Origin: Sambucus nigra
Taxonomy: Eukaryota > Streptophyta > Magnoliopsida > Dipsacales > Adoxaceae
Assembly (NCBI GenBank): GCA_949130495.1
Contig: OX422217.1
Location: forward strand, 571,674,606 to 571,738,605
DNA length: 64,000 nucleotides
Reading direction: 5' to 3'
This document shows positions 1 to 10,227 of this stretch, in pieces. Numbering within the stretch: the first letter of the stretch is position 1; each line of letters starts with the position of its first letter. The translations under genes were made by a program, and so were the position numbers. Below the pieces are notes generated by a model. It was not told the DNA's origin. It saw only the letters and a list, made by a program, of their open reading frames with translations, and ran no database searches.

Positions 1-27
1 ACCCTCAAGGTCCCTTAACTTCCAGAA

Positions 28-113
28 AGTGTCGGGGCGAGGATCAGTCAAGGTCCTCCCCCTCTACTTCCCGAAAATGTCGGGGCGAAGAGCAGTCAAG
101 GTCCTCCCCCTCA
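28..113. repeat. Two-copy direct repeat (period about 49 bp)
   Basis: The block with gtcggggcga followed by cagtcaaggtcctccccct occurs at 28-63 and again at 77-113 with two substitutions. A partial third copy may start before the window, since base 1 onward reads ctcaaggtccc. Confidence 0.75.
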
Positions 114-460
114 GATTCCATAAAAATAGGCCAAGATGAGGGAGTGGCTACCATGAGTAACTCCTCATCATGAAATGTCCTTCTTTAAAAGAACAACAGT
201 ATTAAGACTTTGCTTTCTTGTACAGGTTGCCTAGTTGAGCAAGCAGGGCTCAAGTACGCCAGTTGGGATCTCTTGGGAGTTTTGGCTTGGCGGCTGAGGG
301 ACAAGGTATGTTGAGCAATCTCAACCACTTAGCACTATAGGATTGAGAGACTACTAGTAGGAGACCCTAGGGTCACCCAGTCCTCACACACCTCACACTT
401 AGTCACAAGTGAAGTGAGCAGCCAAAGGGTTGGCTGCTCAGAAGAAAATAATTGTTTATA

Positions 461-599
461 AAATGATTTTAAAGGAGAGGGTCCTCTAAACCCCTCTCAA
501 GAAAAATGATTTTAGAAGGGGGTCCTCAAGTTCCCCCTCAAGCTTACAAAGATTTTAGAGAAGGTGGTCCTCGAGACCCCCCTCTCAAGTTTACAAAGT
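461..599. repeat. Three-copy degenerate tandem repeat
   Basis: Three successive units share a core of atgattttaga, then a purine block, then ggtcctc, then a pyrimidine-rich ccccctctcaag. Within each unit the purine block and the pyrimidine block are nearly complementary, so each could form a small stem. Confidence 0.55.
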
Positions 600-786
600 T
601 TGTACCAAAAGTAATCGTTTCAAAAGATATTTAGAAAATCAGATATTTTGTCTCCATTAGAAGACATATATGCTTTTGGACTTTGGTTGGCACCAGGGGG
701 CATCTGCCAGAGGGGACAGGCAGAGCTGCCTGTAGGTAGGGACAAATAGTACACTGCAGACTTTATCCCTCACCAACCCTCTAAGT

Positions 787-798
787 TTTGGCGCCAAA
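787..798. promoter_or_regulatory. E2F-like palindromic site upstream of a TATA box
   Basis: TTTGGCGCCAAA is a perfect palindrome matching the E2F consensus TTTSSCGC on both strands. It lies 28 bp upstream of a TATA box, as expected for an upstream promoter element. Function in cell-cycle expression is inferred. Confidence 0.45.
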
Positions 799-825
799 AG
801 TACTAACCCAGCCTTAGTGCCCAAG

Positions 826-833
826 TATAAATA
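826..833 (+). promoter_or_regulatory. TATA box
   Basis: TATAAATA followed by GG is a strong plant TATA box. No ORF with a recognisable product follows within 600 bp, which fits an LTR promoter better than a host gene promoter. Confidence 0.55.
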
Positions 834-1446
834 GGACCCCTGGGCAAGGTCATGAGAAGATAGAAAAAACTCAATAGCATTGTTACTCTGCAGAAATCAC
901 ACCAGAACCTCCTAGTATTCCCTCCCTACTCTCTCTCTCTAGTGCTAAGTGCCTTGTTCTTTCACTCCCCACTGATAGCCATCATTCCCAGGAGCTCCTC
1001 TTGAGAAAATTACTATTATTTTTGTGGAAGTTCATCTTCTTGAAGGGAGGGAGTTCCAGCTTGAGCTCCATTTCTACCAAATGGAGAAGGTCTCATCAAA
1101 AGCTGCTCCAGAAGTTCTTGAGAACCTTGCAGACAGCGTCCATTGGAGTGGGTCACGCCTCACCCTTTCCATTTATTCATAGACCCCAGTCTCACTACCC
1201 TCCTACACCAACATACTAATGATTCACACTTACTGTTCATTTCATAATTTCCCAAGTATTAAGGGTCCTAGTTATCCCTTAAGCAATATCAGTAGTCAAT
1301 ACCTCCCTATACTACTGGTATAAGTCCTGGGTTTGGTCACGATCTCCGTAAACCGTTCTAATTCTTGCAAATTACTAAGTTCATGTTAAGCCCATAGGTG
1401 CTAGCCTCGATTCTCTCATTTTGTCTAATCCTTAGTACCTACCATG

Positions 1447-4020
1447 TGTAATACCCCATAATTTTCTTGAATAAATAATAAAGTAATATTTTTGGCATAA
1501 ATTGAAATTTGTGGAAATTGTAATTAATCGAAAAAACTTAATTTATAAATTTCAAATATATAATTTTTTATTATGCCGTAATTATGTGTGATTGATTTTG
1601 TATGTGTATGGTTATAACAATTGCATGTGTTGTAGAAATATATAATTGAGGTGTGACACAATTAAAAATATATAATATTGGAATAAAATAATTCAGGACA
1701 TATTTCGAGGAGTATTTGGGTTCGTTTAGGTGTTTTGGACCTTTAGAATAGTCCTGGGCCATAGGTATATAAGTTGGGAGGCTTTTGGGCTAGTTTGAGT
1801 ATGGATTCAGGACCATTTGGGGGTCCAAAATTTGGATTTTTAACCCAACTCGGGATTTAGTATTGATAAGTCTGTAAAGGAAGATAAACCACTACCCATT
1901 ACTGATTAGAAAGACCTAAATGTAACCACTACCAAGAGAGAAAAAGAGAAGAACAATAAAGGAGAAAAGGCAAGAAATCAAGAGGGAATCAAGGGGCTTC
2001 CTTCTACAAATTATTAAGGAAAGAATTCTCTTGCTCAATTTAACTTTCAATGTATTTCTTGATGCAATATAATGACCTCCTAGGATTTCTTGGCTTTAGG
2101 TTAAATCTTAATGATTAGATGTTAAAGTATTATTTCGTGCATGTAGAGGACTGATTTTGATACAAAATTGTGACCCACAAATCTATCTACGAAGTTCTTT
2201 AAATTGGTGAAGAAACCTTAGGGTTCTTGAGATGAAATTGGGGAAATCATGATGATTATATGTAGAGGACATTAATGTTTGTTTATGATCTGTATATCGG
2301 ATGTAAATCCCATGCTAGATACCCCATACACTGAATTAAATGTTTTTTAAATTGTGCATGAAATCTGGGTTCAGATACTTCATTCATGTTCATGAATTCT
2401 GGGAAATTGGGCATGGAATTGGGATTTTTATATGAAATAAATCATCCTAAGTTGAGTAATTAAGTGTTAGAGACCTAACTACATGATTATAAAGTGGGAT
2501 AAGCCATTAGAGGTAAATTTGGGAATGAAAGTACAAATCCTGTATTAGAAATAACAAGAAGATCTAGGCTTATGCATAATTATGAATTGATTCATCCTTG
2601 GAGCAAATCGATTCGGGTTGGTACTGAATCCATTCGGACAAGAACCGAATCGATTCAGCCCTGGGGGCTGAGCGAGCTGGGGCCATGGTTTGTTCAGGAA
2701 TATTTGTATAGGTCCGAGCGAGTTGGTAGAATTATGTTTGGGCCAACGGGGAATTTATTAAAAATGTAAATGCGTACGTCTTTTAATTGGGACACCCTAT
2801 TTAACTAGATGGTTAAATAATTATCAACGGAAGGGCAATTAATAATTCACTAGAGGGTCAATTTTTTATGACTGGATAAATTGTGTACATTATGTGAAAT
2901 TATTTTAAGTTAATTATAGAGTAGTTACCTATGCATATTATATGAGGAAAACAATATGTACTTACATGTATTTGTGTGACATACCACTGTTTGTCGACGG
3001 TCCTATCGGCTTGGTGTTTCTTGCGTTCGGACTGCGTAGCACACGTTGGCACAAGTGGGCTAGACAATGTGTAGGTCATTTAGGTACTATGTTGGATTTG
3101 CATCTATGAGAGGTAGGTATTGACACTGGTATTCTTTTTCATCGCTGGGTATGGGCCATGAACTGGTATACTACATAGGGACTGCACCCAATTTGTGTGT
3201 GTTTTGTGATGTCCGCTTAGGATAAGATATTCCTCTGGACTTGCCGATAGAGTACGAATGAGACACCAACGGTAGATGCCTTTGTGTGTCGTATATATGA
3301 AAGGACATATATAAATTACCCGGACTTTTATGAGATTAATTAAATTGTCTAAGATTGTAGACATAAATTGCGACCCTTACTTTGTTGTGCATAATAGATG
3401 TTTATGTCATTTATGTGAGACATATAAGACCGGTTCACTTTAGCATTGAATTATCTCCAAATTCATTATTATTTAATTGACACGTTGTCACATTTATTAT
3501 TTGGGACTTATTGGGATGGGGTAATATCTCACTTAGCTAAGGGGTGAGATGTTAATCGCATGCGAGTGACGAGGGGGAATATTTATTTCGCATCAAATGT
3601 ATTTATTTCATCTTAAATTGATTAAGTTATTTCTTCCACGTCTAGGGATCTGACCCAAATTTAAATGTTTTCTCCCCCCCCCCCCCCCCCCCCCAACAGG
3701 TGATCCTAGACACGGATAGCAGGATTGTTGTTGTATCATCCTTGTGACCTCTCTTGCTTACTAACTTTTCAGATTTATTAATTCTAGCATAGGTGCTTTT
3801 CTGTTGTAGTTATTTACTTCATTTGAGACAATTGTAAGGGCATAAACCCGAGATTTCTTTACATTATGTTGGGTTGAGATATTGACTTTCTTGTTGGATT
3901 TATTATTTACTTGATGTTGGTTTGGATTCGTTTATTGTAATGGAAATATTCATTTAACCACAATTATTATCCTTTAATATATTATTTATATTACAGTGGT
4001 GCTGAGAACGGTGTTAATTA
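1447..4020 (+). repeat. 5' LTR of the Tekay-like element (3' end deleted)
   Basis: From 3214 to 4020 this LTR aligns by eye with 5514-5735 plus 21786-22352. It breaks off after gtgttaatta at 4020, where the other copy continues for 69 bp to GTTACA. The missing end shows that a deletion removed the LTR terminus together with primer-binding site and gag. At over 2.5 kb it is a long LTR, in the range known for Tekay-type elements. It carries a 21-nt C homopolymer (3674-3694). Confidence 0.75.
3674..3694. repeat. C21 homopolymer tract
   Basis: Twenty-one consecutive C residues. The matching place in the 3' LTR (about 22024-22029) has only six C, so the tract grew in this copy or is an assembly slippage artefact. 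Confidence 0.8.
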
Positions 4021-5513
4021 TCATGGCAGCTGTCATTACAGTATGGGCGGGTCTATCATGTCGCGGCCGCAGAGGGGCCAGCACCGGCAAAGGCAGTTGA
4101 GGGTATGTTTCCCATCTTTAGTCACATTGGCTAAATTATATTCGACACGGGTGCATCACATTATTTTATTAGCATGGGGATCGTTCGGGAGATGGGGATG
4201 GTAGATTATGCATTCGATATTGTATTACACATAGATTCATCGGTGGGTAGAGGGCCACCCATACGATCAGTGTTTCGGGGTATCGGGATTTAGATAGGAT
4301 AACTCGCCTTTGTAGTAGACTTATTAGTACTTGATGTGCACGAGTACGATGTTATTTTGGGGATGGACTATCTAACTATGTAAAGATCATGTATGGATTC
4401 CTATGGGAGGTCCATCGTCTTCGCCATTCTGGGGCAGGATATATCCCTAGTTGCGATGTCGTACCCTTGGTGTGGGTCGAGAATGCATTTGTACTACATC
4501 GAGGATGATACTTCTTTGGAGATTATGGTAATGCTAGATTCCATCCCGGTGGTGAGTGAGTTCTCTGAGTTTTTGGGGATATTTTAAGGTTTCCACCTAA
4601 TCAGGAGATCTACTTCGTGATCGACTTGATTCTGAGGCATGAGACACATTTCCCGTACATCGTATCAAATGGCTCCTCTGGAGATGAGGGAGCTACGGGA
4701 GCAGATTGAGCAATTGTTAGGGCAGGGATTTATCAGGAGGATTACTTCGCCATGGGGTGATCTAGTTTTATTCTTCAAGAAGGACGGATCCCTAAGGCTT
4801 TGTATTGACTATTGGGAGGTTGACAAAGTCACTATACATAATAAGTACCCGTTAAAATATATTGACAATTTGTTTGACTAGCTAAGGCGTGCTGCGTATT
4901 TTTTAAAGATTAATTTGGGGTCGGGTTACCACCAGCTGAGAGTCCGGGAGCAGGATATCTCAAAGATAGTTTTCCTTACAAGAAATGGGTCATACGAGCT
5001 TTTGGTGATGCCATTTGGGCTAAGCAATGCACCGACATTATTTATGGAATTGATGAATCGGGTATTTAGAGATAACTTGGATTGGTTTTTCATCGTGTTT
5101 ATAGATAATATCCTGATTTATTCTCGGACTGTGGAGGAGCACACAGATCATTTATGGGGGGTCTTACAGACGCTTTGAGATCATTAGTTGTATGCAAATT
5201 TCGAGAAATGCATTTTTTAGCTGAGAGAGGTACAATTCTTGGGCCAAATTGTGTCTGAGCAGGGCATATCTGTGAACCCGGGGAAAGTCTCTGCCGTGAT
5301 GGAGGGCGGACTGACCACTAAACCCACTGAGGTACTTAGCTTCTTAGGACTGGATGGGTCTACCATAAATTTATCCAAGGGTTAACCATGATAGCTAGGA
5401 CCATAACAAAATTGACGTGGAGGGGAGTACCATTTGTGTAAGACGATGTGTGCCAATAGGCATTTGAGGAGTTGAAGACTAGATTGACTACAGCACAAGT
5501 TTTGGTGTTGCCT
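4021..5513 (+). pseudogene. Gypsy pol remnant (protease, RT)
   Basis: Remnant of a Ty3/Gypsy polyprotein that would process gag-pol and reverse-transcribe the element. Protease is seen near 4143 as FDTGASHYF. RT follows in pieces at 4639-4881 ([35 protein letters not shown]) and 4915-5178 ([22 protein letters not shown]). The catalytic box reads FIDNILIYS, with Asn where the second Asp of the usual FIDDILIYS lies. The RT-RNase H connector follows to about 5510. Many stops interrupt it (for example 4879, 5176). The sequence runs straight into LTR DNA at 5514, so RNase H, integrase and any chromodomain are deleted. It cannot make active enzyme. Confidence 0.85.
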
Positions 5514-5764
5514 CGCTTAGGATAAGAGATTCCTCCAGACTTGCTGATAGAGCATGAACGAGACACCAACGGTATATGCCTTTGTGCGTCGTACATATAA
5601 AAGGACATATATATAAATTACCCGGACTTTTATGAAATTAATTAAATTGTCTAAGATTGTAGACATAAATTGCAACCCCTACTATGTTGTGCATAATAGA
5701 TGTTTATGCCATTTATGTGAGACATATAAGACTCGAATATTTTGGGATTTGGTTATTAAATATT
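5514..5764 (+). repeat. 3' LTR of the Tekay-like element, left fragment
   Basis: Begins at cgcttaggata and matches the 5' LTR from 3214 onward with scattered substitutions, after which about 35 bp (5733-5769) has no counterpart in the 5' copy. The first 1.77 kb of this LTR is missing. It stops at the Copia insertion; ggtgg at 5765-5769 is the insertion's target duplication. Confidence 0.8.
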
Positions 5765-5769
5765 GGTGG

Positions 5770-7784
5770 TGAAATTCTATTACTAAAGTCGTTAAATATA
5801 AAATAAAACTATTTAAGTAACTCCGAACTGTTTTTTGAAGAAACTCTTTTCTTAAAATCAAATCAAATTAATCACAAGAAGTGTTTAACAAAAATATGTA
5901 CGAGATATGTTCAAGATTTGTTAACAGGTTTAATAAATCAGTTTTAAAAACTTTAAACTAAGCACAACTAAGAATTAGATGAGGAGATGTAGAAAGATTA
6001 AGAACAAGGATTTTTTACGTGGTAAAACCTCACCCAACTAAGGAAACATCCACGACTCCCTCTACAGAGTAAATCAAAAATTTCACTAAAACAAATTATA
6101 ATAGTTAGAAACTATATAACATACATGCACACAAATCACACCTATACAAGTTTAGGAATGTACCCACTGGTGTCCTTATATAACTTCACTGCAGTTCTGA
6201 TTGTTGATGTTGTTCTCCTAGTTTGCTAACTTCCAATTTTTTCAAGTTCTTTACGTCGACTATTGTTCTTGACATCTTATTACCAACACTTTTAGTGTGG
6301 TAGGGTGTCAGTGTTTGTGAATGTGCTTTCTAACATATGCATGCACACACACACACTGATTTATACAAACAGTCCTATCAAATTACATATAAGATCTATA
6401 TGCTGTGATTTTCTATTTCTCTCTTCTCATAAAACTCAACCTTATTTGACCTTTATAATAATCCCAGAATCCACGGCTATCTTGCTCAGAAGACGTATCA
6501 AGATCTTAATCAATCTCAGGTTTTGAAAATATTTTTGAGATTGAAAATCACCAAGTGCGATTCTAAACTAGGTCAAAGGTCTTGTTTCAAAAAAACTAGA
6601 AACAGAAAAGGATTTTGTTGATTTCGAAGTTAAAAACATTTACAGAAACAAATCAACAAAAATTTTCTTAAGATGAGAAACTAAATATGTAAATATATGT
6701 GTAATATAACATGCAATGACTTAGATCTAAGATTTCTATAAAAGAAGAAACACATATCTAAACAGATGTTTAAGTTGATAACAAGATCTGAGAACGAAGA
6801 GGTTACAGCAACAAAACTAACAAACCAATCACTCAAAATCTCTCAAACACTCAAGGTTGTGTTTGGTATATACTAGTTTTGAAAGAGGTTAAGGTTTAAA
6901 AATAGTTTTGGACGATTTAGGGTTAGGGTTTCCTAACTCTGGTTTCTCTCTCTCTCTTCTATCTTCTATCTTCTCTCTCCTCTCTTCTCTCTCTTCTCTC
7001 TCTTCTCACTCGAATGAACAAAGTGGCAAAAGTCTCATATGGCTGAGAGAAGGGTTCTTTTTATCGTAGGCTGAGAAGATTCGAGATAACAGACCAAAAT
7101 TATGGGCCAGGATCTGGTCTTGAAGGATTGACTTTGATCCAATGGTTTAAACAGAGGTGGTAATTAAAACGCTTCTGATTGGCTCAAATGTTTTTCACCA
7201 GGATTGTATAAGAACGCATGCAGGTCATCGATTAAATCTAATCCAACGGTTGAAACAACGGACAACAATCGTCTCACAGAGAAAACACAATTTGGTTCGA
7301 TAATAGCTCGACAGGTGTAATCAATTGATTGGTTGTTCCACGCGCGTCTAAAATAATTACATAGCACACCTTATAGTCTCTAGTGATTTCTATTTCTACC
7401 CAAGGGAACTTTCAACCAATGAAACCAACAATCATAATAGCAGATTTACCCCAAAACTTTTAAAACCAAATTTTAATTAATAAAAACCTTATTTTAAAAG
7501 TTTATAAAATTCCCAAAAAATGTTAAAAATCAATTTAAGGGATTTAAACACACTCAGCATATATACACACACAATTGTATGCAATATGAATAGTATGAAT
7601 GCAATTCTAATGTGTGTGAGTGTTGGTAAAAATATCTAGATCAATCAAGCAGGAGAAATAAAATGAAGAACAATCTTTGAGGTTCTTTGGTATCTAGGAT
7701 TGACACAATTTTGTCACAATTTCCAAACTAGATGAACACTTATACAATACAGACTCAAATGAGTCAAGAGTATAAGGTGCTTCA
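5770..7784 (-). repeat. 3' LTR (by element direction) of the SIRE-type Copia element
   Basis: Long direct repeat of 19769-21780 with scattered substitutions and small indels, including different AC and TC microsatellite lengths. Its plus-strand start has ta where the other copy has tg in the first 12 bases. It carries a telobox-like tract (6920-6933) and a CT-rich block (6945-7007). Confidence 0.9.
6920..6933 (-). promoter_or_regulatory. Telobox-like motif in Copia LTR
   Basis: The plus strand reads ttagggttagggtt, i.e. AACCCTAACCCTAA on the element's coding strand, next to a pyrimidine/purine microsatellite. The same motif is kept in the other LTR near 20936-20949. Teloboxes (AAACCCTAA) are known promoter elements of plant growth-related genes; a role here is inferred. 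Confidence 0.4.
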
Positions 7785-7798
7785 ATCTCCCCCTTTGG
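7785..7798 (-). other. Polypurine tract of the SIRE-type element
   Basis: The minus strand reads CCAAAGGGGGAGAT directly against the LTR (TGAAGCACC). This is the classic plant Copia plus-strand priming tract and fixes the element's orientation. Confidence 0.9.
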
Positions 7799-8098
7799 AA
7801 ATATGAGACAAAATCTCCTTTGAGTCATCTAGGACTCGTAGGGCAACAAAAATAAGGAAAATCAATTCCTATAAAAATTCTATCTACCCATTTCCTAGAA
7901 AACAAAGTACATAAATCAATTATTTACAATTGAATACCCTATTAAAATTTTCAACTGTTCAGAATAACTGTACAGAATCCTGCAATGAATCACTAAGATC
8001 AAGTTCTTTAGAATATGTAAGAAGATTCATAAGACTCAAATTTCTCCCTCATTTTGTCTCAAATAGACAAAGGGAAAAATATATGTAGCACAAAGAGA

Positions 8099-8689
8099 TT
8101 AATCAGCACACTCCATACATATTGATTTACTCAAAGAAATAAATCGATTGTAATCTAAAGGTTTGGTGAACATATCTACGAGTTGCAAATCAGTAGGAAG
8201 ATAATTGATTTCTAATTCCTTAGTTTCAACCAATTCGCGTATAAAGTGATGTCTTATTTTTATGTGTTTTGTTCGTGAGTGTTGAACAGGATTTTTAGAG
8301 ATATTGATCGCACTTTGATTATCACAATAGAGATGTAATTGTTTTTCTTGAATACCATAATCACTTAGCATTTGATTAAGCCAAAGTAATTGAGCACAGC
8401 AGCTTCCAGGGACTATGTATTCAGATTCAGCTGTTGATAGAGAAGTGCAGTTTTGTTTCTTACTACTCCATCCTACCAAGTTATTACCTATATAATAACA
8501 TGCTCCTGATGTGCTTTGACTATCATCAGTACACCCATCCCAATCAGCATCAGTGTACCCTATTATAGTGCTAGGTGTATCACTAGTGTACCAAAGTCAT
8601 AGGTTCAGAGTGCCTTTTACATATTTAATAATTCTTTTAACAGAAGAAAGATGTCCCTCTTTGGGGTTGTTTTGATAACGAGCACATAC
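8099..8689 (-). pseudogene. Copia RNase H domain (C-terminal part of pol)
   Basis: Last part of the SIRE-type polyprotein, which degrades RNA in the RNA/DNA hybrid. The run 8479-8099 reads VGWSSKKQNCTSLSTAESEY, then YCDNQSAINISKNPVQHSRT, then KHIKIRHHFIRELVE and VDMFTKPL, and ends at a natural-looking stop. The upstream tail (8689-8597) carries ARYQNNPKEGH and VKRIIKYVKGTLNL before a stop. The acidic residues expected for Copia RNase H are visible (TDADWDG near 8550, TAESEY, CDNQSA, VDMFTK). The domain is cut from the rest of pol by the element at 8695-14795, so it is dead as part of the polyprotein. Confidence 0.88.
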
Positions 8690-8694
8690 ACAAA

Positions 8695-10074
8695 TGATTA
8701 GGCACATATTCTTCACATTTATCCCCTTAATTTCGGTATTTTTATGATCCCGTGCAGTGTATTTAGCTTGGATTTGTCTCTTATTTATGCTACTAACCTT
8801 TTTTGTCAAGTATTTCGTGTTTTTTGTATTTCTCATGTGTTTTACAGGTATTTCATGCAAGTTAGTGCGAAGGAGAACTCAAAACAGTGAAAGAAACCAA
8901 AAAATGGGGAGTTCAAGGGCATTTTCGTAATTTTACAGCCTTAGTCCGGAGGTGGGGCCAACTAGAAAGTTGAAGAGCTCTAAATTACAAGAATACTGGA
9001 AAAAACGGCACCTCAATCCGAGCTATGGTGAAGAAGTTACAATGTTTTGAAGTTGTGCGATAATGAAGAGTCTGGATGTGCGGATTTCTGTAATTAATTA
9101 TGCATTTAATGCAGTGCAACTCTTGGAAAACTTGTGCCACAAGCGAAATTTGATGCCAAATTCATGAAACTTGGTGCTATAAAAGGCGAAACCCTAGCAT
9201 TCTTTTAGGGGAGTGGAATTCTAGAGAGAGGGAGTTGCTAGAGAGAGGCTAGGTTAGGAGTAGGTTAGAAGTGCTAGATTAAATTTTAGAGTTAGATTTT
9301 GAGAGCAAATTTTCTATTCCTTCAAGAGTTTTCATGAAGATTCCAATTCCATTTTTTGTTGCTGAATTCAAGTAATATCTTTCCATTCTCTAGTTTTATT
9401 ATTTGCAAATTATTTCCCATGTCTTGTAGATCCATAATTTTGTGTGTGAATTTATTCTTGAACCAAATCATGAGTAGCTAAATTCCCAAGGGTTGGGGTA
9501 CATGAACTCAATCCAAGGCAAATTATTTATGTAGAAAATAGAGGTTAAATTAAAATATTGATTGAATCGTGAAAGCATCGCTTTATATTTACCTTTGATT
9601 TCGTATGGTGCGGGCTTGAACCTCATATACGTAATGCTTAGAATATATAAAGACTGGATTCATTCACCGCTTTATATCTATCTTTGATTTCATATGATGC
9701 GGGCTAGATCCCTCATATATGTAATGCTTAGAATGTATAAAGACCGGATCTAGTCAATAATTTTAATTTACAATTCTAGTATTCTATACGGTAATTTGTT
9801 AAGGATTGAGGGATTGTACCCTACCCTATTTTCTCCCATTTGTTAGATCTAATTTCTTTTGCACTTTTCAGTTTGTTAAATTTTCCCAATTATTAATCAT
9901 CTTTTCGTTTCTTTTAAGAAATCATTTCAAGATTTAATAATTTTTCTTATTACTATTTGGCAATCTCGATCCTTGTGGATACGATCCCGACATACCGGGT
10001 TTATTACTTGAGCGACAGGCTTGCACTTGAGCCTAGAGTGAACGCATTTCTGAGACAAATTCTTAGTCGCGTCA
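8695..10074 (+). repeat. 5' LTR of the Tat/Athila-like element
   Basis: Nearly identical to 13416-14795. It contains TATAAAAG at 9178-9185, preceded by ttggtgc and followed by a purine-rich leader, which marks the likely promoter and start of R. Two approximate internal repeats occur at about 9570-9660 and 9664-9745 (tttatat then accttga-type blocks, each with catatacgtaatgcttaga or a variant). Confidence 0.92.
9178..9185 (+). promoter_or_regulatory. TATA box in the Tat/Athila-like 5' LTR
   Basis: TATAAAAG, conserved in the other LTR at 13899-13906. It would drive transcription of the downstream 468-codon ORF. Confidence 0.6.
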
Positions 10075-10080
10075 AGTTTT

Positions 10081-10098
10081 TGGCGCCGTTGCGGGGGA
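10081..10098 (+). other. Primer-binding site, tRNA-Asp type
   Basis: TGGCGCCGTTGCGGGGGA, six bases after the LTR. It matches the complement of the plant tRNA-Asp 3' end with one mismatch (a C to G change). This primer is typical of Tat/Athila-type Gypsy elements. Confidence 0.85.
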
Positions 10099-10227
10099 TT
10101 GAAATTGTTAAATTTTTAAGAAAGTTATTTTTATCTACAAGTGATTTCGAAAAAAAAATAAAAAAAAATATATAACAAAAATTGAAAAAAAAAATGGGTG
10201 TCACGTTCTTGAATTGCCCAATTTGAA

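Larger units (their letters stand above)
1..1441 (+). repeat. LTR-like fragment with promoter (left-flank repeat)
   Basis: No coding region is supported here. The stretch has a retroelement-LTR look: GC-richer than its surroundings, short internal direct repeats, an E2F-like palindrome at 787-798 and a TATA box at 826-833, then a CT-rich leader around 930-960. The 72-codon ORF at 1001-1219 has no recognisable motif and is probably chance. The stretch ends at 1441, where the target duplication of the Tekay-like element begins. The type is inferred from layout only; termini and a partner copy are not in the window, so it could also be a non-LTR promoter region. Confidence 0.4.

Noticed and set aside
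1001..1219. 72-codon ORF downstream of the TATA box at 826
   Set aside because: No domain, and the setting fits an LTR leader.
6920..6933. Interstitial telomere
   Set aside because: Only about two repeat units and present in both LTRs, so it is a telobox-like motif of the LTR rather than telomere DNA.
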